Origin: Clostridiales bacterium
GTDB taxonomy: Bacteria > Bacillota > Clostridia > Oscillospirales > Oscillospiraceae
NCBI GenBank assembly: GCA_022787565.1
Contig: JALFVN010000052.1
Location: 1 to 48,130 of the forward strand
Direction: 5' to 3'
Length of the DNA stretch: 48,130 bases
Numbering within the stretch: the stretch's first letter is position 1; every line of letters starts with the position of its first letter. Below, piece by piece: positions 1-7,637 of the stretch. Below the pieces are notes generated by a model. The model had not been told where the DNA came from and made no database searches. It saw only the letters and a program-made list of their open reading frames with translations. The position numbers were made by a program, and so were the translations under genes.

Positions 1-308
1 ATAAACTTCAGTTTATCGAGAGCTTTTATTTCTGAGAGTATTGAGATTTAAGGGTGTGCACCGTTTAATAATAGCTCAAACTTTATAACGAAAGGTTGGC
101 AGGGTGTGCATTTGGTATCAAAATAGGTCTTTACTTTCAAAAAAGAACCACCTGAACAGGTGGTTCTTTTTTGGTATAAGGGAGACTTGAATCATGTCCG
201 CTCAGCCCGGTGGGTTGTGGTTGTATTCTGCTTTTCAATAAAGCCATTACGGCAGTAACAATTCCAAAGCGTTTAATCCCAGAATCGCTGAAGGACAAGG
301 CGCGCTTC
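1..308. other. Gene-poor left edge of the window
   Basis: No convincing gene is visible here. Frame 1 is open from the window edge to a TAA at 49-51 and frame 3 to a TGA at 31-33, so the tail of an upstream gene could lie here, but neither peptide is recognisable. A 10-bp direct repeat (AGGGTGTGCA) occurs at 51-60 and 101-110. An intrinsic terminator follows at 139-172. The stretch 173-308 shows no gene or clear site. Confidence 0.5.
139..172. terminator. Bidirectional intrinsic terminator
   Basis: A 15-bp perfect stem (AAAAAAGAACCACCT / AGGTGGTTCTTTTTT) with a GAAC loop. The stem ends in A6 on one side and T6 on the other, so it can work in both directions. It probably closes the gene that lies upstream of the window. 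Confidence 0.85.
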
Positions 309-337
309 TTGCAAAACAGGCCGAATCATTCTATACT
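309..337 (+). promoter_or_regulatory. Sigma-A promoter of the glutaredoxin-like gene
   Basis: TTGCAA at 309-314 and TATACT at 332-337 are separated by 17 bp. The start codon at 371 lies 33 bp downstream of the -10 box and is preceded by GAGGAGG at about 360-366. Confidence 0.7.
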
Positions 338-370
338 GTAGGGGAAGAATACAATAACGAGGAGGAAAAC

Positions 371-652
371 ATGAAAGAGATAGAACTGTTTTACCTGACC
401 CATTGTCCCTACTGCATCAAAGCCAGAAAGGCCGTGGAAGAACTGACGGAGGAAGATCCCGCTTTCGCCGGGCTGAATATCCGTTGGATCGAGGAGAGCC
501 GGGAGCCGGCGCTTGCAGGAAGCCGGGATTATTACTATGTCCCTTCCCTTTTCTGTGAAGGGAAAAAGCTGTATGAGGCAAGTCCCGCCGACGACTACAA
601 CGCCATCAAGGATAATATACGCTCGGCCTTTGCCGCCGCGCTGGAGGCATAA
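371..652 (+). CDS. Glutaredoxin-like thiol oxidoreductase
   Basis: A 93-residue protein with a single thioredoxin fold. It opens with a beta strand followed by the redox motif CPYC at residues 12-15, the classical dithiol glutaredoxin active site. The length matches small bacterial glutaredoxins. Family members reduce protein disulfides or mixed disulfides; in Clostridia, which often lack glutathione, the physiological reductant is uncertain. The gene has its own promoter (309-337), a strong GAGGAGG ribosome site and its own terminator (661-690), so it is monocistronic. The downstream hydrolase gene runs towards it on the other strand. The assignment to the glutaredoxin fold is firm; the substrate is unknown. 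Confidence 0.85.
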   Translation: MKEIELFYLTHCPYCIKARKAVEELTEEDPAFAGLNIRWIEESREPALAGSRDYYYVPSLFCEGKKLYEASPADDYNAIKDNIRSAFAAALEA

Positions 653-660
653 GAACCAAG

Positions 661-690
661 ACAGCCCGGACATTTCTGTCCGGGCTGTTT
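661..690 (+). terminator. Intrinsic terminator after the glutaredoxin gene
   Basis: A perfect 12-bp GC-rich stem (ACAGCCCGGACA / TGTCCGGGCTGT) with a TTTC loop and a short T run. It starts 8 bp after the glutaredoxin stop codon and may also serve the convergent hydrolase gene. Confidence 0.8.
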
Positions 691-719
691 CATGCTTTCT
701 ATTCGCTTTTTCGGGCCGC

Positions 720-2756
720 TCAGCGGTACACGACCATGGTGTTGGCGATGGTCATGGTGGTCATCAGCAGCGCGTTCAGGAAGGCCGGGGTCCAGATGTT
801 GCCGGTCTTCTTATACAGGTTGCGGGAGATGATGGCCGCAACGGACAGGGTGGGAACCATGGCCACCAGCATGATGCCGGAGAGGGCAGAGCCGGCCCAG
901 ACCGCCACGCCGGAGGCAAACAGGCTGATATACTGCACGGCCAGCCAGAGGATGGGGCCGCCTGCGTTCAGCACGATAGCCACCAGATAGCCCTTGGCCC
1001 CCTGCAGCTTCTCCGTGTTGGTATTCACGGTGATACTGGCAGTGGAGACAATGTAGAACAGCAGGAAGGTGGGCAGGTAGCGCAGGATGGCGGGCAGGAT
1101 ATCCGCATCAAAGGTCTTGAAGGCAAAGGTCCAGATGCGGAAGTCTGCCTTGAACAGAGCGTCCATCAAAAACAGCACGGCGTAGGCCACGACCACCGTG
1201 ACCACTGCGGTGCACAGGCCGGCAAGAATGGTCATGGGCTTGAATACCAGGCCGTAGGTCTCAAATCCGGCACCTTCTTTTGCCTTAAAGGCCACATAGA
1301 CAGCGCTGAAGATCACAAGGCTCATCATGGCGCAGCCGATGGTCCAGTAGGCAATGCTGTTGACGCCGACGGCAGTCCAGACGGCATTGTTGCTGTACAT
1401 GGGGACCTTTGCCACCACGGCCAGCAGCGCGCCGCTGACCAGCAGGAAACAGGCACCCACGGTGAGCTTTGCTCCCTTTTTCTTTACCAGGCTGAAAACG
1501 CAAACGGCAAGACCGGCGACGGCAGCCACGAGGCCCGCATAGAACAGGATACTGACGGAGGCGCTGCCTGCGCCGTCGTCCATCAAAGGTGCGAAGAACA
1601 GGGCTGGGAGCAGAACGGCGACCGTCAGGATCAGGCAGATTGCCGCCTTTTTCCCGCCGGTGAGGGAGGGCTGCACCGCCAGCTGGCCGCTCTTGGCCTT
1701 GTTGAAGAAGGGCAGTTCAATGATCACGGAGGCCAGAGCGATAACGAGCATCACGAAGCCCACCAGCGCCACGCACTCAAAGGCCTCCTTCCACTGCCAG
1801 AGCTGGCTGGTGGGGGCAATGTCCTTGAGCCCCTCACTGTAGGGGGCAAAGGCTTCGGTGTAGAATGCGACCGCGTAGGCCGTGGTCTCAGCGGAGAAGT
1901 GGTTCCAGGGATGGGTCTGGGCCGGTTCATAGACGATACGGCGGCCACCGTCAGAGGTCTCGTACCAGGTGTTGACCTGGGCAGGCTCGCTCTGCTGCAG
2001 GAAGGTCATGCCGTCAGGCGTGGAGACAAAGTCCTTATGGCGCACAGTGCCGCCCTGCACATTGGGATCATTGAAGAAGAACTCGTCGTACTGCGCGGCG
2101 ACCTTGCCCAGAATACGTCCGCCGCCCAGAGCGTCCGACGTGGCAGCGTCAATGCCTAAAAGGCTGGTGTACATGAAGTCAGAGCCTTCAGTCAGGCTTG
2201 CGTAGATCTTACGCACGCCGGTCTCGGCGTACTGCGTCTCGTCCATGGCCAGGGCCATAGTGCTGGAGAAGCCGCCCATGGAGTGGCCGGTAACACCGAT
2301 GATGCCGTTGCCATTCTCGTCCTTCAGGACATAGGGCTGCTCATACATATACTGTACAGCGTCATTCATGGAGTTGAACCAGAACGGCAGCCATACGCCG
2401 AAAAAGCTGCTGTCGGAGTAATTCTCCGCATTCAGGCTGGAATGGCCGTGGTCATACTGGTCAAGGGCCAGCACCACAAAGCCCCGGCGGGACAACTCAA
2501 TGGCATTGGCGTCCTGCATTTCTGCGGAGTTCAGATAGCCGTGGGTCACAATGATCGTGGGCTTGGGGTTGTCGGCGGAGGCGTCCTTCGGCATATACAG
2601 AAGTCCGCTGAGCTGACCGTGGCCCCCGTCAAAGCTGATGCGGGTGACCTTTGTTGCCCCTGCGCCGCTGTTGAACACTCCTGCCAGGATGCTGCCCAGC
2701 AGGATCAGCACCAGAGCTGCACACAGCAAAGTCCATGTGCGTTTGCTGATTTTCAT
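720..2756 (-). CDS. Membrane-anchored alpha/beta hydrolase
   Basis: A 678-residue protein with an N-terminal membrane anchor (about residues 7-27), a lumenal or extracellular alpha/beta-hydrolase domain (about 40-310) and a C-terminal block of roughly eight to ten hydrophobic segments (about 330-675). The hydrolase half shows the oxyanion-side motif THGY at 71-74 and the nucleophile elbow GHSMGG at 157-162 with Ser159; a histidine near 285 (TQTHPWNH region) could complete the triad. The domain resembles dienelactone-hydrolase or S15-peptidase-like esterases; the substrate cannot be read from sequence. GAGGAGG sits upstream of the ATG. The gene is divergent from a MarR regulator that may control it. 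Fusion of a secreted-type hydrolase to a polytopic membrane domain is common in Firmicutes hypothetical hydrolases. Confidence 0.7.
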   Translation of the reverse strand: MKISKRTWTLLCAALVLILLGSILAGVFNSGAGATKVTRISFDGGHGQLSGLLYMPKDASADNPKPTIIVTHGYLNSAEMQDANAIELSRRGFVVLALDQYDHGHSSLNAENYSDSSFFGVWLPFWFNSMNDAVQYMYEQPYVLKDENGNGIIGVTGHSMGGFSSTMALAMDETQYAETGVRKIYASLTEGSDFMYTSLLGIDAATSDALGGGRILGKVAAQYDEFFFNDPNVQGGTVRHKDFVSTPDGMTFLQQSEPAQVNTWYETSDGGRRIVYEPAQTHPWNHFSAETTAYAVAFYTEAFAPYSEGLKDIAPTSQLWQWKEAFECVALVGFVMLVIALASVIIELPFFNKAKSGQLAVQPSLTGGKKAAICLILTVAVLLPALFFAPLMDDGAGSASVSILFYAGLVAAVAGLAVCVFSLVKKKGAKLTVGACFLLVSGALLAVVAKVPMYSNNAVWTAVGVNSIAYWTIGCAMMSLVIFSAVYVAFKAKEGAGFETYGLVFKPMTILAGLCTAVVTVVVAYAVLFLMDALFKADFRIWTFAFKTFDADILPAILRYLPTFLLFYIVSTASITVNTNTEKLQGAKGYLVAIVLNAGGPILWLAVQYISLFASGVAVWAGSALSGIMLVAMVPTLSVAAIISRNLYKKTGNIWTPAFLNALLMTTMTIANTMVVYR

Positions 2757-2882
2757 CGTATTTTCCTCCTCTTTTTCTTTTGCCGCGGTATGCGGCTTTC
2801 TGTTTTGTTTCCTGTGGAAACTTTATTTTCATGATACATCAGCGTTCTGCAAAAAGCAACAAAAATTTAAATTTTCACGCTC

Positions 2883-2911
2883 TTGTCCCCTGCACGGGCT
2901 TCTGTTATACT
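2883..2911 (+). promoter_or_regulatory. Promoter of the MarR-type regulator gene
   Basis: TTGTCC (2883-2888) and TATACT (2906-2911) with a 17-bp spacer; the GTG start at 2941 follows 29 bp after the -10 box. Confidence 0.65.
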
Positions 2912-2940
2912 ATATTGTGAACGAATGCGAGGTGACAGCG

Positions 2941-3426
2941 GTGAAACTGGAATGGATGGGCGCGCACAGAGACGAAGTGGAGGCCCTGATCCACTATTGT
3001 AATATTTACGCGGCGGCGTACAGGCTGGAGCAGATGGAATTTGAGGGCGTACGCTATTCCTTCGCCCAGATTCAGGTGCTGGAATATCTGCTGGAAAACG
3101 AAGAACGGAATGAAAACATGTCCGCCATTGCCGCCCGCCTTGGCATTACGCGCAGTAATTTTACCAAAATCGTCAGCCGCCTTGTCAGCAAGGGTCTGCT
3201 GGAAAAGGAGCCCATGCCCGGCAGCCGCAAAGAGCTGAAGGTAAGGGTCAATGAGCTGGGGCAAAGGCTGTATGAGGATTATGCGCAGGAAATTCTGCGC
3301 TGGCATTTTTCCCCCATGTTTCAGTCCCTGGACAAGATCCCGGCGGAATACCGTCCATACATCTGCAGCGCCTTCTACAACGCCATGCACGGCGGCAATT
3401 GCGTGGAAAGCGCCGGGGAGCACTGA
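2941..3426 (+). CDS. MarR-family transcriptional regulator
   Basis: A 161-residue winged-helix protein. The central part (about residues 50-105) has the MarR pattern: helix, recognition helix within ITRSNFTKIVSRL, and a wing containing PGSRKEL. A GTG start at 2941 was chosen because GAGGTGA lies just upstream and the promoter's -10 box (2906-2911) leaves no room for the longer open frame that extends upstream. MarR dimers usually repress neighbouring genes and release DNA on binding a small phenolic or lipophilic ligand, or on Cys oxidation. The likely target is the divergent membrane hydrolase (720-2756), whose start is 185 bp away. The ligand is unknown. Confidence 0.85.
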   Translation: MKLEWMGAHRDEVEALIHYCNIYAAAYRLEQMEFEGVRYSFAQIQVLEYLLENEERNENMSAIAARLGITRSNFTKIVSRLVSKGLLEKEPMPGSRKELKVRVNELGQRLYEDYAQEILRWHFSPMFQSLDKIPAEYRPYICSAFYNAMHGGNCVESAGEH

Positions 3427-3747
3427 TCTTTTTTACAAGTTATTTAACATCTGTTCATTCTTTTTTAATCTGCCTGTGCTATATTAGTAACTGTAAAGGG
3501 CCGTTCCCTTTCTGATACGAAAGAAAAAGCTATGTGCGTTTCCGATGCCGCGGCCTGGGCTGCGGATAGAGCCTACGGGGACACACGCTTGGCAATAGCT
3601 TCACACTCTACACTCCAAAACCTCAACGATCACTTGGGCGCGGTTCAAAATGGCGAACTGCGCTCAAGACAATTTTATGTTGCAAAAACACACCCGGCCT
3701 CTGGTAAAAGCAGACGCCGGGTGTTATACTGTCGTTCGGTGATATTC
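3427..3747 (+). other. 321-bp gap with paired segments; possible leader or small RNA
   Basis: No coding gene is convincing; an in-frame extension of the Nudix gene through this region has no ribosome site and an unrelated composition. A -10-like TATATT lies at 3480-3485. Downstream come a small hairpin AAAGGG/CCCTTT (about 3497-3513), complementary segments AGCTAT (3529) and ATAGCT (3595), and a 9-10 bp stem ACACCCGGC / GCCGGGTGT (about 3689-3724) close to the Nudix start. There is no T-box or recognisable riboswitch core. It may be an untranslated leader or a small RNA; I see nothing decisive. Confidence 0.3.
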
Positions 3748-4212
3748 ATGAAAAATACAAGTCTGTGTTACATCCAGCGGGGCGATGAGTATCTGATGCT
3801 CCACCGGGTGAAGAAGGAAAAGGACGAGAATCGCGACAAATGGATCGGCATCGGCGGCAAGTTCGAGCCGGGCGAAAGCCCGGAGGAATGTATGCTCCGG
3901 GAGGCCCTTGAAGAGACCGGCCTGACCTTAAGCCGCTGGCAATACCGGGGCATCGTCACTTTCGTGTCCGACGAGTGGGGCACAGAGTACATGCACCTGT
4001 TCACCGCCGATGAATTTCACGGGCAGTTAAAGGACTGCGACGAGGGCGAGCTGGCCTGGATCAAAAAGGCCGAGCTGCTGCGCCTGACCATGTGGGAGGG
4101 CGACAGGATCTTTCTTCGCCTGCTGGACAGCGGCGAGCCCTTCTTCTCCCTGAAGCTGTGCTATCAGGGGGAAAAGCTGGTTGGCGCCGCCTTAAACGGC
4201 AAAAGTCTCTGA
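3748..4212 (+). CDS. Nudix hydrolase (MutT / 8-oxo-dGTP diphosphatase-like)
   Basis: A 154-residue protein carrying a complete Nudix box, G-x5-E-x7-R-E-x2-E-E-x-G, at residues 37-59 (from GKFEPGE to REALEETG). The box binds the divalent metals used to hydrolyse nucleoside diphosphates linked to another group. Overall length and the flanking W-I-G-I-G-G strand resemble the 8-oxo-dGTP/oxidised nucleotide clean-up group, but substrate choice within Nudix enzymes is not predictable from the box. ATG at 3748 was chosen because the conserved fold begins immediately afterwards; its ribosome site (GGTGAT) is weak. Its end overlaps the convergent thioesterase gene by 21 bp. Confidence 0.85.
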   Translation: MKNTSLCYIQRGDEYLMLHRVKKEKDENRDKWIGIGGKFEPGESPEECMLREALEETGLTLSRWQYRGIVTFVSDEWGTEYMHLFTADEFHGQLKDCDEGELAWIKKAELLRLTMWEGDRIFLRLLDSGEPFFSLKLCYQGEKLVGAALNGKSL

Positions 4213-4884
4213 TATCCGGAAACAGGTCCGCCCCTCCATGCTGCCCTCGAAAAAGCAGCTTTCGCCCTGGGCCACAGCCCGGACGGCGGCGTGTCTGCCG
4301 GGGAGGATCTCATGCTCATAGTCCACCGCGATAGCCCGCAGTTCCCTGCCCCGGTATTCCTCCGGCAGCATGGGCTCCACCGCGTCCAGATAGGCGGCGT
4401 TGTTCATGTGGCCGTTGCAGTCGATCTGGTCTGCTGAGGGCGTAAGCTCATATTCCCTGCCCCCCTCCGGCACACTGACCTTACGCTGGGGCTGAACCCG
4501 CCCCTCTTCTTCCCCCGCGACGGCAATGCCCCGGCTTTCGCCGCTGATCAGGCTGCGGCTGCCCATGTCCATGATGACCCAGGTACTCAGGCCGCTGACG
4601 ATCACTTCCCCGGCGGCGTCTTTGATCTCATAGCTGCGGGGGTAAATGGCCAGCCTGCTCTTTCCGGGCCAGGTGCTGATCTGGATCTCCTCGCCGGGCT
4701 GAGGCATACGACGGATGTCGATTCTCAGCTTGACCAGTACCCAGGTGCAGTTTTTCTCCGTCAGGACGTCCATACCGCCGCCCCGCCGGTCTGCGTCGTC
4801 CCCGGCAATGTCCTGCATAATGCGCAGAAGCTGGGAGGCGTGACCTCCCTGTTCATAAAAAAGCTTTCTTTTCAATCTTTCCAT
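4192..4884 (-). CDS. Acyl-ACP thioesterase
   Basis: A 230-residue protein with two tandem hot-dog folds, the architecture of the FatA/FatB-like bacterial acyl-ACP thioesterases. The N-terminal half has the FYEQGGHASQLLRIMQD segment typical of the family, and the C-terminal half has D-x-N-G-H-M-N-N (about residues 153-161), the motif holding the catalytic Asp, Asn and His. It releases free fatty acids from acyl carrier protein in the cytoplasm. ATG at 4884 is supported by a perfect AGGAGG eight bases upstream. It diverges from the permease gene with only 25 bp between start codons, so its promoter must lie inside the permease gene or the two share a compact control region. Tail overlaps the Nudix gene. 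Confidence 0.85.
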   Translation of the reverse strand: MERLKRKLFYEQGGHASQLLRIMQDIAGDDADRRGGGMDVLTEKNCTWVLVKLRIDIRRMPQPGEEIQISTWPGKSRLAIYPRSYEIKDAAGEVIVSGLSTWVIMDMGSRSLISGESRGIAVAGEEEGRVQPQRKVSVPEGGREYELTPSADQIDCNGHMNNAAYLDAVEPMLPEEYRGRELRAIAVDYEHEILPGRHAAVRAVAQGESCFFEGSMEGRTCFRISETFAV

Positions 4885-4909
4885 TTTGTCCTCCTGAGGG
4901 TGTTGTCTT

Positions 4910-6019
4910 ATGTCCCATGTAAAAGATTTTCTGAAGCGGGAGGCCGTGCTGTGCATCGCCTTTCTTGCCGCTGTGATCAGCTGTTTCTTTGTTCCCCCCG
5001 ACGGGGCTTATCTAAAATATATTGACCTGCGCACACTGGCGCTGCTCTATTGTCTGATGGTGGTGGTGGCGGGTCTGCGCAAGGCCGGCAGCTTCACCGC
5101 ACTGGCCCATTTTCTCTGCGAACGGGCCGGAAACCTGCGGCTCATGTCGGCAGTGCTGGTGGCGCTGTGCTTTTTCTCCTCCATGCTGATCACCAACGAT
5201 GTGGCGCTGCTGACCTTTGTGCCCTTCGCCGTGGTGGTGCTGGGCATGGCAAAGCGGGAAAAAGAGCTGGTCTGGGTGGTTGTGCTCCAGGCGGTGGCCG
5301 CCAATCTGGGCAGTATGCTGACGCCTGTGGGCAACCCTCAGAATCTCTATCTCTATTCCCGCTACGGCATGGGCGGAGTGGATTTTTTCTCCGCCACCGC
5401 GCCTGTATGGGGCCTGTCCCTGCTGCTGGTGATGGGCAGCTGTCTACTGATCAAAAAGGAGCCGGTCAGCGTGTTCCTGGGCGAAAAGCCCATCCTGCTG
5501 CGGAAATTGCTCCTGTTTTATGCCGCCATGTTCCTGCTGTGCCTGCTGGTGGTGTTCCGCCTGATCCGCTGGCCGGTAATGCTGGCACTGGTTCTGCTAC
5601 TGGTGGGCCTGTTTGACCGCCGCACCCTGCTGAAAGCCGATTTTCTCCTGCTGCTCACCTTTGTGTGCTTTTTCATCTTTGCGGGGAATCTGGCTCGGAT
5701 CGATGCGGTTGACCGGCTGCTGCGGCAAATACTGACCGGCCGGGAGCTGTTCGTGGGCGCTCTGTGCAGCCAGGTGATCAGCAACGTTCCCGCTGCCCTG
5801 CTGCTCTCCGGCTTCACGGAAAACGCCAGAGCCCTTCTGCTGGGGGTGAATATCGGCGGCCTGGGCACGCCGGTCGCCAGTCTTGCCAGTCTGATCGCCC
5901 TGAAGCTGTATTCCCATGCCGAAAGAGCGGAGCCCGGCGCCTTTCTCCGGCGCTTCAGTCTGCTCAATTTCCTGCTGCTGGCCGTTCTTTTGGCTTTTGG
6001 GTATATTTTGTTATTATAA
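4910..6019 (+). CDS. SLC13/ArsB-type anion permease
   Basis: A 369-residue, almost wholly hydrophobic protein with about ten membrane segments. Motifs typical of the citrate-transporter/ArsB (ion transporter) superfamily are visible: TNDVALLTFVP (about residues 91-101), G-N-P-Q-N-L (about 139-144) and the second-repeat S-N-V-P-A (about 291-295), which form the paired re-entrant loops of the transport site. It should move a carboxylate or oxyanion across the inner membrane, driven by Na+ or H+. Start ATG at 4910 has GAGGG upstream. The last codons and the TAA stop lie inside the left end of the palindromic element at 6012-6267, so the native C-terminus may have been altered by its insertion. 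Substrate unknown. Confidence 0.75.
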   Translation: MSHVKDFLKREAVLCIAFLAAVISCFFVPPDGAYLKYIDLRTLALLYCLMVVVAGLRKAGSFTALAHFLCERAGNLRLMSAVLVALCFFSSMLITNDVALLTFVPFAVVVLGMAKREKELVWVVVLQAVAANLGSMLTPVGNPQNLYLYSRYGMGGVDFFSATAPVWGLSLLLVMGSCLLIKKEPVSVFLGEKPILLRKLLLFYAAMFLLCLLVVFRLIRWPVMLALVLLLVGLFDRRTLLKADFLLLLTFVCFFIFAGNLARIDAVDRLLRQILTGRELFVGALCSQVISNVPAALLLSGFTENARALLLGVNIGGLGTPVASLASLIALKLYSHAERAEPGAFLRRFSLLNFLLLAVLLAFGYILLL

Positions 6020-6267
6020 TGACTGCTGAACAAACCGCAAAACGGTTTATTCGCGCGGCTTATGCCGCGAAATTCCATAAAACGGCTCTTATAACCGGTT
6101 TTATGGAATTCAGCCATTGTTACACTTGGTGTGGCGTACCACGCCAAGGAAAGGTGCAAGGGTTTTGTGCAAAACAGCGCAAAACCCTTGCACTTGAACA
6201 AAGCCTGTTGGCCTTGAAAGCCGTTGCTTTCAAGGCCAACGGGCTTTGTTCAGTACGCATTATAATA
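6012..6267. repeat. 256-bp palindromic element: six hairpins inside terminal inverted repeats
   Basis: The ends, 6012-6034 and 6245-6267, are inverted repeats matching at 20 of 23 positions. Between or overlapping them lie stems at 6032-6048 (6 bp), about 6054-6069 (6 bp), 6071-6110 (13 bp plus bulge), 6125-6148 (10 bp, CGTA loop), 6154-6193 (17 bp, one G-U) and 6195-6252 (27 bp with one G-U, CGTT loop). The last stem shares its 3' arm with the right terminal repeat, so two foldings compete. There is no reading frame of note. It may be a non-autonomous transposon (MITE-like), a repetitive extragenic palindrome cluster or a structured RNA. The left end supplies the stop codon of the permease gene. 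Confidence 0.85.
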
Positions 6268-6460
6268 GCATATCCCCTGCGGAAAAAATATGCTTTGAAT
6301 GTAAATTTTTAAAGCAAGGCCCCATTGTCTCTTTCCTCCGGCCAGATCGCTTTGTTTGTTTTTTGCCAAAAATACAAAACGGTGATCATTATGCCCCTGA
6401 CCTTTGATTTTCCCGGCGATGTTCCGCAGTATACACAGCAGAGAAACCGGATCGATAAAA

Positions 6461-6497
6461 AATTCCCGGGAGAATCCATTGTTCTCCCAGGAATTTA
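6461..6497 (-). terminator. Intrinsic terminator of the YcxB-like gene
   Basis: A 14-bp stem with one mismatch (AATTCCCGGGAGAA / TTCTCCCAGGAATT, loop TCCATTGT-like) followed on the minus strand by a T6 run. It begins 10 bp past the stop codon of the minus-strand gene at 6507. The rest of the gap (6268-6460) shows no gene or site. Confidence 0.85.
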
Positions 6498-6506
6498 TCT
6501 TTTTAC

Positions 6507-7622
6507 TCAGCGGCCGTGGTTTTGCCCGGCTATGCTGTCCAGCTGAAGATACAGCCGGGATGCGGCGTTTGCGTTTTCCTCCGTAATGGGAACGGTAACG
6601 GAAGTGCCGTCCTTCAGGTAGACAAAAACCCATTTTTTATGTTTTTCAACGGCGCATACCGCCGTCAGACGGATCGCGTTAAAAAACGTGTCGCCGCTGT
6701 AGTACAGGGCGTCCTCTGTCAGATCTACTGCGCAGTCTATCTCCTCCAGCCCGCCGAAAAGGGAGCGGCCGTTTTTCGCTGCGATAAGTCTGACCAGCGG
6801 GGTAAAGGTGATGATAAAGGGATAACAGAGCAGAAAGCACACCAACAGTGCAAAGACGGTAAAGGCGTTGGAAGCAAAGCTGCCGGCAAAAACATGGTAG
6901 AGCAAAAAGGCGGTGCCGGCAATCTTTGCCACTGTACTCAGGTTCCAGGCCGCCCGGGTCAGGTAAGCCCTGCGGGCACAGCGCACCGTATCGTTTTGAA
7001 AGCTCTTCCGGTCATAATGGAAGGTGACGGAGCATTCCGGTGCTTCCGGCCGCCGGCCCTTATTTTTGGCATACCCGGCGCGGATGCTGCTCTCCCGGGA
7101 GCTGTGCAGCTGCTCCAGAAAGCGCTGCTTTTCCTCCTCTCCGGAAAAGGCAGACAGCGGGATGAGCAGCTGATGGGCGGTGTTTTCCTTCTTCATTTCC
7201 AGCAGAAGCATCCGGCCAAGCTCCTCGGCCTTGACAAAATAGGCGCAGTCATAGCTCAGGCGGCTTTTCCCGCAGCGCAGCTCAAGGGAGTCATCCTTCA
7301 GCTTTAATAACTGGCGGCTCCAGAAGTCCGCGGATATACGTCCGGCGGCCTTGTCCCTTGCAAGGCGGTGACGCGCCCTGCGGGGGATACAGAGCTGATA
7401 GAGAAGCTGGCTCAGAGCGATCAGGCCCGACATTGCCAGCACGGCCCAGACAAGGCTGCCGCTGATATAGCCGGTAGCCACACTCCAAAGGGCAAAGCCA
7501 AACTGCACCACCGTCATCAGCAGCAGCGTGATGATCCCCACCGGGCTTTTCCTGCGCTTTTTCAGCAAAAGCTCCAGCAACTGCAAATATTCTTCCTCAG
7601 TGATGCAAAAGCTCAGCTCCAT
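6507..7622 (-). CDS. Membrane protein with two YcxB-like units
   Basis: A 371-residue protein of internal two-fold organisation. Each half has a charged N-terminal start (MELSFCITEEEYLQLL at 1-16; CSVTFHYDRKSFQND near 200-214), two membrane segments (about 28-70 and 225-275) and a beta-rich soluble tail (about 95-160 and 290-365) that ends in an isoleucine/valine-rich strand, as in the YcxB-like/DUF-type bacterial membrane proteins. The family has no assigned biochemical role. It stands alone between its own terminator and the fumarase operon. ATG at 7622 has AAGGGAAAGGAAC upstream. The duplication call rests on visual similarity of layout, not an alignment. Confidence 0.55.
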   Translation of the reverse strand: MELSFCITEEEYLQLLELLLKKRRKSPVGIITLLLMTVVQFGFALWSVATGYISGSLVWAVLAMSGLIALSQLLYQLCIPRRARHRLARDKAAGRISADFWSRQLLKLKDDSLELRCGKSRLSYDCAYFVKAEELGRMLLLEMKKENTAHQLLIPLSAFSGEEEKQRFLEQLHSSRESSIRAGYAKNKGRRPEAPECSVTFHYDRKSFQNDTVRCARRAYLTRAAWNLSTVAKIAGTAFLLYHVFAGSFASNAFTVFALLVCFLLCYPFIITFTPLVRLIAAKNGRSLFGGLEEIDCAVDLTEDALYYSGDTFFNAIRLTAVCAVEKHKKWVFVYLKDGTSVTVPITEENANAASRLYLQLDSIAGQNHGR

Positions 7623-7637
7623 AGCCGTTCCTTTCCC

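Noticed and set aside
51-110. 10-bp direct repeat AGGGTGTGCA
   Set aside because: Only two copies without flanking structure; too little to call a site.
513-2159. Long open frame on the plus strand across the hydrolase gene
   Set aside because: It is antisense to a well-supported gene, has no ribosome site and a Gly/His/Gln-rich composition typical of a mirror frame in GC-rich DNA.
2638-2940. Upstream extension of the MarR reading frame
   Set aside because: It would span the promoter at 2883-2911; the GTG at 2941 has a proper ribosome site.
3490-3740. T-box or known riboswitch before the Nudix gene
   Set aside because: The conserved T-box and common riboswitch core sequences are absent, and there is no terminator with a T run before the gene.
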